13,169 nucleotides of DNA. Origin: CG1-02-33-12 sp964403775. Lineage in GTDB: Archaea > Nanobdellota > Nanobdellia > Woesearchaeales > CG1-02-33-12. Shown here one piece after another: positions 5,437 through 10,504 of the stretch. Each line of letters starts with the position of its first letter. The stretch's first letter is position 1. The stretch covers positions 1-13,169 of the forward strand of contig CAYOHL010000023.1 of assembly GCA_964403775.1 (NCBI GenBank), read 5' to 3'. Below the pieces are notes generated by a model. It ran no database searches, was not told where the DNA came from, and saw only the letters and a list, made by a program, of their open reading frames with translations. A program made the position numbers and the translations under genes.

Positions 5437-7749
5437 ATGAAAAATAACAAAATCTATATAGGGATATTTCTGGTTTCATTGGCAACCCTTGCCTTGGAAA
5501 TCAGCCTGATCAGATTCTTCTCAATATCCCAAGGGTATCATTTTGCATTTATGGTAGTCAGCATTGCATTGTTTGGTATTGCAGCCTCTGGAACCTTTTT
5601 GGCAATAAAAAAAATAAAAAACCCCTTGTTTTTTTCATCAGTATTGTTTTCTTTATCAGTTCTTGTTGGCTTTTTGATTACAAATAAGATTGTCTTTGAC
5701 CCCTTTAAGGCAATCCTAAATTTCGAGCATATTTTTATTTTATTGATCTACTATATTTTTCTTGGCCTTCCCTTTTTCTTTTTCGGAATTATAGTTGCAT
5801 ACTCTTTTTCAAGATTTCAAAAAAAGGCAGGAAAAATTTATTTTTACAACTTGTCTGGCTCAGCCACAGGAGCGCTGGCCTCATTGTTCTTTATCTCATA
5901 TTTTCATACAAAAACAATATTGGTTATCTCATTAATAGGCCTGATTGGTTCATTATTCTTTATTAGCAATGTAAAATCAAAAGCATACAAAAAGAAAATT
6001 ATTTTTTTATTGATTACACTCAATATGTTATTATTCATTTTACCATTGGAAATAAATATTTCAGAGTATAAAGAGCTGAATCAGGCCCTGAATGTTCCTG
6101 GCTCAAGGCTGATAGAAACCAGGTATAATTCATTTTCCAGGGTTGACATAGTCGAAAGCTCTTTTACAAGGTATGCCCCTGGGCTAAGCCCTAGCTTCAG
6201 CAAAACACTGCCAGAGCAGGTTGGGATAACAATAGACGCAAGCAACATGAACTCAATTACAAAATATGAAAACCTTGAGTTTATTGACAGCTTGCCTTCA
6301 TCAATACCTTATTTTTTGAAAGAGAATGAAAAAGTATTGGTAATAAACTCTGGAGCTGGTTTGGATGTCTTGGCTGGCCTGAAAAACAATGCAGATGTAA
6401 CAGCCCTGGAGGCAAATCCTATTGTTATTAAACTATTAAAAAATGAGTATGCCTCTTACTCAGGGGATATTTACAATAAGGCAAACATAATCTGTGATGA
6501 GGGAAGAGGCTTTATTAAAGGCAATAAAGAAAAGTTTGATGTTATTATAATTTCTCTGGCAGGCAATGTTTTGGGTGGTTCTGCAGGAATTTCTGGCTTA
6601 AGCGAAAACTATCTTCTGACAGGAGAGGCCTTTAATGAATACTATAATTCCTTGAGTGATGATGGCTTTCTTGTGGTTACAAGATGGCTGCTATTTCCTC
6701 CAAGGGAAAGCCTTAGGCTATTTTCTCTGGCATTAGAGATTGATAAAGATGCAAAAAAGACTGCAATGTTTAGGTCATGGACAACAGTTACACTGGTTTT
6801 ATCAAAAACTGATTTAAATGAAGGTGTTATAGAAAAAATCAAGGATTTTTGCGAAAAAAATAAGTTTGACATTATTTACTTGCCAGCAGATTTTACCCCA
6901 AATAAGAATCTTAAGTTCAAAGAGCCTTATTATTATAATTCTGTCCAGAACCTATTAAAGAATAAAGATGAGTTTTACAAAGACTATATTTTTGATGTGC
7001 GCCCTGTAACAGACAACAAACCCTTTTATTTTAATTTTTTTAAGATTTCTAAAATTAAGGAATTATATAACATGATTGGCCAAAGATGGAATCCATTTCT
7101 TGACTCCGGGTTTTTGATATTTTTTGTTCTGGTTCAGGCCTTTGCTTTGGCATTGGTTTTTATCCTATTGCCAATAAAATTTTTTAGCAGAAATAAAAAA
7201 ATAAAAAAGAGCATATTAATTTATTTCTTTGCAATCGGCTTGAGCTATTTATTTATAGAGATTGTTTTTATACAGAAATTCATTTTGTTTTTGGGCCATG
7301 TTGTTTTTTCCTCTTCTTCAATCATATTTTCAATGCTCTTATTCTCCAGCCTGGGTGCTCTATACTCACAAAGATTTAAAATTAAGAAATTAACTAAAAT
7401 TCTTTTTATACTCTTTATTTTGGTTATTCTTTATATGTTTTTACTGGATTTTATTATTGATTTGTTTATTTCATTAAATCTAAGCTTAAAAATCATATTA
7501 AGCATACTGATTACAGCACCAGTTGGGTTTTTTATGGGCTTTCCATTCCCGCTAGGAATAAGAATAATAAAGAAAGAGCTTATAGCCTGGGCATGGGCTG
7601 TTAATGGAAGCGCCTCGGTCCTAAGCCCTATATTGGCTATTATTATTGCATTATTCCTTGGCTATAACTCTGTTTTGTTTTTAGCTGGCCTGTTTTATCT
7701 AGCAGGAGTTATTTTTTTAAGGCCTGGCCTGTCAAAGGCACAAACCTGA
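5437..7749 (+). CDS. Polytopic membrane protein with central spermidine-synthase-like Rossmann domain
   Basis: 770 residues. An N-terminal membrane block of about seven helices (7-204) is followed by a soluble region (about 210-550) and a second block of about seven helices (557-761). The soluble region holds a SAM/dcSAM-type Rossmann fold: KVLVINSGAGLDVLAGL (299-315), VTALEANP (321-328), ICDEGRGFI (352-360), FDVIIISLAGN (367-377), LSDDGFLVVTRW (406-417) and PVTDNKPFYF (523-532). Conserved membrane features are LEISLIRFFS (20-29) and WAWAVNGSASVLSPILA (718-734). This matches the 'fused membrane/spermidine synthase' type. Authentic aminopropyltransferases have a catalytic Asp after the fourth strand; here that position is in SLAGN, so polyamine synthesis is unlikely and the substrate is unknown. 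The 3' end overlaps pcm by 41 bp on the opposite strand. Confidence 0.85.
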   Translation: MKNNKIYIGIFLVSLATLALEISLIRFFSISQGYHFAFMVVSIALFGIAASGTFLAIKKIKNPLFFSSVLFSLSVLVGFLITNKIVFDPFKAILNFEHIFILLIYYIFLGLPFFFFGIIVAYSFSRFQKKAGKIYFYNLSGSATGALASLFFISYFHTKTILVISLIGLIGSLFFISNVKSKAYKKKIIFLLITLNMLLFILPLEINISEYKELNQALNVPGSRLIETRYNSFSRVDIVESSFTRYAPGLSPSFSKTLPEQVGITIDASNMNSITKYENLEFIDSLPSSIPYFLKENEKVLVINSGAGLDVLAGLKNNADVTALEANPIVIKLLKNEYASYSGDIYNKANIICDEGRGFIKGNKEKFDVIIISLAGNVLGGSAGISGLSENYLLTGEAFNEYYNSLSDDGFLVVTRWLLFPPRESLRLFSLALEIDKDAKKTAMFRSWTTVTLVLSKTDLNEGVIEKIKDFCEKNKFDIIYLPADFTPNKNLKFKEPYYYNSVQNLLKNKDEFYKDYIFDVRPVTDNKPFYFNFFKISKIKELYNMIGQRWNPFLDSGFLIFFVLVQAFALALVFILLPIKFFSRNKKIKKSILIYFFAIGLSYLFIEIVFIQKFILFLGHVVFSSSSIIFSMLLFSSLGALYSQRFKIKKLTKILFILFILVILYMFLLDFIIDLFISLNLSLKIILSILITAPVGFFMGFPFPLGIRIIKKELIAWAWAVNGSASVLSPILAIIIALFLGYNSVLFLAGLFYLAGVIFLRPGLSKAQT

Positions 7750-8488
7750 CTCCTGTTATAAATTCTGTTTCCAGCTCATCTCCTTTTTTAGTTACTAATG
7801 TTAAGGTTTGGAAACTTAAAGTGCTGCCTAATGGAATGATTAATTTTCCATTGTCTTTTAACTGATTCAGTAAAGGGGGAGGGATGTGGTTGGCTGCAGC
7901 TGTGATGACTATTGCATCAAAGGGGCCTTGTTCTTCCCAGCCAAAATAACCATCAGCGTTTTTTACCCTTATATTTTTATAACCTAGATTATTTAACCTG
8001 TTTTCAGCAGACTCTGCCAGTTCTTTGATTATCTCTATTGTATAGACATACTTTACAATCTCAGCTAAAACAGCTGCCTGATAGCCAGAACCAGCCCCTA
8101 TCTCCAATACCTTATCATTTTCTTTTAATTCCAAGCTTTGGGTCATTAAAGCCACAATATACGGCTGGCTTATTGTCTGGCCATAGCCAATTGGCAATGG
8201 GCTGTCATCATATGCTTGATCAACTAAATAAGAAGGAACAAATTTGTGCCTTTGTATATTATTCATAACCTCTAAAACCTTTTCATCAGTTATATCCCTG
8301 CTTTTCAACTGGTTTTCAACCATATCCTGTCTTGGTTTTGTATATTTATCAACCTGTTCAGTGGTTTCATTTTCCTCAACATAAGTTTTCAGAACAGGCT
8401 TGTTTATTATAGGGATTAAGGCAATAAATATTGCTATTAAAATTAAAACTATTTTGTGGATATTTTTTTTATTTTTAAGTCTATCCAT
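7709..8488 (-). CDS. pcm: Membrane-anchored protein-L-isoaspartate O-methyltransferase
   Basis: 259 residues. PCMT methylates isoaspartyl residues in aged proteins so that they can return to aspartate. Family landmarks: MVENQLKSRDITDEKVLEVM (56-75), HKFVP (81-85), the substrate-binding Ser in YGQTISQPY (S107), SAM motif I KVLEIGAGSGYQAAVLAE (126-143), YTIEII (149-154), FDAIVITAAA (190-199), LLNQLKDNGKLIIPLG (206-221) and RFVPLTG (248-254). Unusual is an N-terminal extension with a hydrophobic segment (13-30) after basic residues 3-12, then a polar linker. By the positive-inside rule the catalytic domain would face outward, although SAM is cytoplasmic. The last 14 codons including the stop overlap the end of the gene on the other strand. 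The conserved C-terminal motif shows that this overlap is real coding sequence. Confidence 0.92.
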   Translation of the reverse strand: MDRLKNKKNIHKIVLILIAIFIALIPIINKPVLKTYVEENETTEQVDKYTKPRQDMVENQLKSRDITDEKVLEVMNNIQRHKFVPSYLVDQAYDDSPLPIGYGQTISQPYIVALMTQSLELKENDKVLEIGAGSGYQAAVLAEIVKYVYTIEIIKELAESAENRLNNLGYKNIRVKNADGYFGWEEQGPFDAIVITAAANHIPPPLLNQLKDNGKLIIPLGSTLSFQTLTLVTKKGDELETEFITGVRFVPLTGQALKK

Positions 8489-8518
8489 GTTCCAAGGCCC
8501 ATATTATCCATTTACTGT

Positions 8519-8527
8519 TATTTATAA
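8519..8527 (-). promoter_or_regulatory. TATA box for pcm
   Basis: On the minus strand TTATAAATA, centred about 35 bp before the ATG at 8488, predicting a start near 8497 and a leader of about 9 nt. It lies only about 37 bp from the left direct repeat of the neighbouring island. Confidence 0.45.
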
Positions 8528-8563
8528 TGGCCAGCTAGTATATAATTTTTGCGTCCAAAAGCT

Positions 8564-8580
8564 GATTGTGTATAACATCG
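8564..8580 (+). repeat. Left copy of 17-bp direct repeat
   Basis: GATTGTGTATAACATCG, identical to 10310-10326. Its last seven bases form the left arm of a hairpin, AACATCG-CTTAAT-CGATGTT (8574-8593), which the right copy does not have. Confidence 0.8.
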
Positions 8581-8593
8581 CTTAATCGATGTT
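8574..8593. repeat. Inverted repeat overlapping the left direct repeat
   Basis: AACATCG and CGATGTT, seven perfect pairs with a six-base loop. It overlaps the end of the left 17-bp direct repeat. Confidence 0.5.
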
Positions 8594-8622
8594 CTATTCA
8601 ATTGTCGGCATAATTATAATAA

Positions 8623-8637
8623 GGGGTTTGTCGTCGC
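8623..8637 (+). repeat. Left arm of 15-bp inverted repeat flanking the membrane-protein gene
   Basis: GGGGTTTGTCGTCGC is the exact reverse complement of 9650-9664. Outside it, TTGTCGGCA (8602-8610) imperfectly matches the reverse complement of the sequence outside the other arm (TGCCTACAA near 9681-9689), so the homology may extend further outward. Confidence 0.75.
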
Positions 8638-8674
8638 TGTCCTTCGGACAATTTGTCAAAACTTTCAGTTTTGA
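8638..8674. repeat. Two adjacent short hairpins with TTC loops
   Basis: TGTCC-TTC-GGACA (8638-8650) and TCAAAACT-TTC-AGTTTTGA (8656-8674) follow directly on the left inverted-repeat arm. Both have a three-base TTC loop. Together with the inverted repeats to the left they make 8574-8674 an almost continuous run of dyad symmetry in otherwise noncoding DNA. Confidence 0.6.
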
Positions 8675-8727
8675 AATTATATCATAAATTTTTTTCCGCC
8701 CCAAAAAGAGACTTGCAAAACAAAAGA

Positions 8728-8735
8728 TATTTAAA
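8728..8735 (+). promoter_or_regulatory. TATA box for the Cys-tailed membrane protein gene
   Basis: TATTTAAA, centred 26.5 bp upstream of the ATG at 8758; leaderless arrangement. Confidence 0.6.
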
Positions 8736-8757
8736 GAAAAAAAATTATTAATAAAAT

Positions 8758-9573
8758 ATGTTCAAGAACAAACATCCAGAAATTCCAAAAGGTATACAAT
8801 GGATTAAAACGATATCTTATCTTGGAATCTTTAGTGCTATTTTTATGTTAGGTTTTCTTGGAATTTTACAAGCAACACCTCTTTCAGGATTTTTTGCAGA
8901 TTTATTTAATCCTATTCTAACTTCAATTTTTGCAGTTATTTCGATAGTAGCATGGATTTTTGTTATAGTAGGCATTAAAAAGAGAACAATCTTTTTTTGG
9001 AAATTCACACTTATATGGTTAATAGTCTATTTAGTTTATGCTTTAATATCTAATATAAGATTAATCTTCTCCTCAAATATTACTAATCTTTTTGGGCAGG
9101 TAATTTGGTTAGGTATAGTGATAATTTTCTTATGGTATATCTATAAGAGAAAAGATTATTACTCTATGAATAAGTTACCTACTGAATTTCCAGTAGATAA
9201 AACTGAAAAGATTTTCAAAATTATTTTAATAACCTTAATTGTCCTTCTTTTTGCAATTTCCATGTTCTTACCAAAGGGAATAGAACTCTATAACTTATCA
9301 AAATATGTTCGAGTTTTAGGTGAAGATAGATTTAATCCCGAAGTTGCGATTTCTATTTGTGAAGAACAAGAAGGAACTTTTAGAGATTTTTGTTTGATTC
9401 AAACATTAAGCATTAACGCAAAAAAATATGAATTCACTCCAGAATATTGTGAGAAAATGGCTTATGAAAACTATTATGATAGATGTCAGTTAATGTTTTA
9501 TAATTGTGAAAAGATAGGAAATGAACAAACAAAAAAAGTCTGTGATCAATTAAAACAATTGGCTAGTCAATAA
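8758..9573 (+). CDS. Five-helix membrane protein with six-cysteine C-terminal domain
   Basis: 271 residues, family not recognised. Five hydrophobic helices are readable at about 17-38, 53-73, 80-104, 112-129 and 153-172. The N-terminus is basic, so an odd number of helices puts the C-terminal 100 residues outside the cell. That tail has six cysteines at 201, 212, 231, 243, 250 and 262, giving three C-x10-C or C-x11-C pairs in helical sequence, suggestive of disulphide-clamped helical hairpins. No catalytic motif is visible. A TATA box 26.5 bp upstream supports the start. The gene lies between the two arms of a 15-bp inverted repeat and contains no CTG leucine codon, unlike the older genes in the window. 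A sensor, receptor or surface-interaction role is possible but not shown. Confidence 0.75.
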   Translation: MFKNKHPEIPKGIQWIKTISYLGIFSAIFMLGFLGILQATPLSGFFADLFNPILTSIFAVISIVAWIFVIVGIKKRTIFFWKFTLIWLIVYLVYALISNIRLIFSSNITNLFGQVIWLGIVIIFLWYIYKRKDYYSMNKLPTEFPVDKTEKIFKIILITLIVLLFAISMFLPKGIELYNLSKYVRVLGEDRFNPEVAISICEEQEGTFRDFCLIQTLSINAKKYEFTPEYCEKMAYENYYDRCQLMFYNCEKIGNEQTKKVCDQLKQLASQ

Positions 9574-9621
9574 AATTTCTTTATTTTAAAGCAAGTCTCT
9601 TTCCCCTCCAAAAAATTTAAT

Positions 9622-9642
9622 CTTCTTTTTAGAAAAAAGAAG
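9622..9642 (+). terminator. Hairpin with T-rich arm after the membrane-protein gene
   Basis: CTTCTTTTT (9622-9630) and AAAAAGAAG (9634-9642) pair around a three-base loop, 48 bp after the stop. The T-tracts here and just after the stop codon fit archaeal termination, which relies on T-runs rather than on hairpins. Confidence 0.4.
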
Positions 9643-9649
9643 CAAAAAG

Positions 9650-9664
9650 GCGACGACAAACCCC
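9650..9664 (-). repeat. Right arm of 15-bp inverted repeat
   Basis: GCGACGACAAACCCC, the exact reverse complement of 8623-8637. The two arms span 1,042 bp and enclose only the Cys-tailed membrane protein gene. Confidence 0.75.
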
Positions 9665-9711
9665 CAAACGAAAACTATACTGCCTACAACTTTGATTTAT
9701 TTGGTCGAAAG

Positions 9712-9720
9712 TTATATATA
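9712..9720 (+). promoter_or_regulatory. TATA box for the PD-(D/E)XK gene
   Basis: TTATATATA, centred 27 bp upstream of the ATG at 9743; leaderless arrangement. Confidence 0.6.
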
Positions 9721-9742
9721 ATTAGTTAATCTTATAATCAAA

Positions 9743-10321
9743 ATGCCTGGAAGAGCTATTGGACTTAGAGGATATTTAGGGGAATTGATTTTCCAACAAT
9801 GGTTAGAGAAAAAATATCCTAGGGTTGAAGGATTTGAAATTATTAAAGAGATTATTCCAGAAGGTATTCCTAAAAAAGGAGGGGGTTATCTTGATTTTGG
9901 TGTTATTAAGGAAAATAAGATTATTCAGGTATATGAAGTAAAAACCCAAGATTATATCTTCGGCAAGGATAGTGGTATAAATGGTGCTCTTGAATATATC
10001 TGGAAGAATAAACAAAAAGAATTATCATTTGTAGATAATCAAAATCATTTATACTGCACATCAAAAGGTTTTGAAGCATTTTTAGTACTCCTTGTTCCAC
10101 CAAATGAGGAAGGTATCAAGAATATTGGGGAAGAAAACCTCAAGTACGTAATCTTGTTTTCTGAATTGGAAATTGAAAGATATATTGATATCCATAAACT
10201 AAAAAAAGTTCTTGATACAGATTTGGAATCAGAACTTAATTCAATTAAGAATCCCACTCAAGGGAAACGAATAAAATCCGGATTCTTTAAGCGTAGAGAC
10301 CAAATTAAAGATTGTGTATAA
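9743..10321 (+). CDS. PD-(D/E)XK nuclease-fold protein
   Basis: 192 residues. The core signature is visible in order: E14 in a helix (GYLGELIFQQWLEKK, 10-24), D51 in GGGYLDFGVI (46-55), and E65-V-K67 at the end of the next strand (IIQVYEVKTQDY, 60-71). This is the arrangement of metal ligands and catalytic Lys in restriction-endonuclease-like and Holliday-resolvase-like enzymes, so a DNA-cleaving role is likely. The specific family is not recognised; a further strand FLVLLVPP (113-120) and a basic C-terminus follow. No methyltransferase gene is adjacent, so a classical type II pair is not supported. The gene has its own TATA box, no CTG leucine codons, and its last codons (Asp-Cys-Val-stop) lie inside the right copy of the 17-bp direct repeat. 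An orphan or defence nuclease within an island is the best guess. Confidence 0.8.
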   Translation: MPGRAIGLRGYLGELIFQQWLEKKYPRVEGFEIIKEIIPEGIPKKGGGYLDFGVIKENKIIQVYEVKTQDYIFGKDSGINGALEYIWKNKQKELSFVDNQNHLYCTSKGFEAFLVLLVPPNEEGIKNIGEENLKYVILFSELEIERYIDIHKLKKVLDTDLESELNSIKNPTQGKRIKSGFFKRRDQIKDCV

Positions 10322-10326
10322 CATCG
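10310..10326 (+). repeat. Right copy of 17-bp direct repeat
   Basis: GATTGTGTATAACATCG, identical to 8564-8580. It overlaps the end of the nuclease gene: GAT TGT GTA TAA is Asp-Cys-Val-stop. Confidence 0.8.
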
Positions 10327-10372
10327 GAATTTAACGAACTTTCTGTTTGTTTAAGGCCCTCAAGGGAAATAA

Positions 10373-10382
10373 TTATATATAA
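10373..10382 (+). promoter_or_regulatory. TATA box for the small RNA candidate
   Basis: TTATATATAA, centred 25-27 bp before the start of the closing stem at 10402. No protein start follows at the usual distance, which supports an RNA transcription unit. Confidence 0.55.
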
Positions 10383-10401
10383 GATAAGCTTTTTTTAGCA
10401 T

Positions 10402-10474
10402 GGCATGCGCTGTGACTTAGTGAACACCAACTGACGAAAGAATGATGAACGGAAGTAACTTAAGAGCGCATGCC
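10402..10474 (+). ncRNA. Candidate C/D-box-like small RNA
   Basis: 73 nt closed by a perfect stem, GGCATGCGCT (10402-10411) with AGCGCATGCC (10465-10474). Inside are an internal D' box CTGA (10431-10434), a 7-nt spacer, and a C' box ATGATGA (10442-10448). Near the stem, GTGACTT (10412-10418) and AAGA (10462-10465) can form a kink-turn with tandem G-A pairs (G10414 with A10465, A10415 with G10464) after a three-base bulge, using nine of the ten stem pairs. This is the geometry of terminal C and D boxes, although both diverge from consensus. The guide regions would be 12 nt (10419-10430) and 13 nt (10449-10461), close to the archaeal norm. A TATA box about 26 bp upstream and a T-rich run after the stem support independent transcription. 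If genuine it would guide 2'-O-methylation with L7Ae, Nop5 and fibrillarin; the targets are unknown. Confidence 0.55.
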
Positions 10475-10486
10475 TTTTATTCTTTT
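10475..10486 (+). terminator. T-rich terminator after the small RNA
   Basis: TTTTATTCTTTT follows directly on the closing stem of the RNA and ends before the convergent tldE stop codon at 10505. It fits T-tract termination by archaeal RNA polymerase. Confidence 0.45.
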
Positions 10487-10504
10487 AAGGTTTTTAAGAA
10501 GAAG

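Larger units (their letters stand above)
8564..10326. mobile_element. Candidate two-gene island bounded by 17-bp direct repeats
   Basis: The 17-mer GATTGTGTATAACATCG occurs at 8564-8580 and again at 10310-10326 in the same orientation. Between the copies lie two genes (a Cys-tailed membrane protein and a PD-(D/E)XK protein), each with its own TATA promoter. Neither uses CTG for leucine, while FEN-1 in the same window uses it ten times, so they look compositionally foreign. The right repeat overlaps the last codons and stop of the nuclease gene. No integrase or transposase is present, so if mobile it would depend on enzymes supplied in trans. Chance or an older duplication cannot be excluded. 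Confidence 0.4.

Noticed and set aside
8038..8268. Plus-strand open frame inside pcm
   Set aside because: It is antisense to conserved PCMT motifs and its translation is low-complexity and unlike any family.
8564..8600. Direct repeat and hairpin as an integron attC site
   Set aside because: TATAACA and GATGTTC recall attC core sites, but I find no proper GTTRRRY/RYYYAAC pair, no L-type boxes and no integrase. A weak analogy at most.
10431..10437. CTGACGA resembling the hammerhead ribozyme CUGANGA core
   Set aside because: No stem II can form after it and no GAAA plus flanking helices follow; the neighbouring ATGATGA fits a C/D-box reading better.
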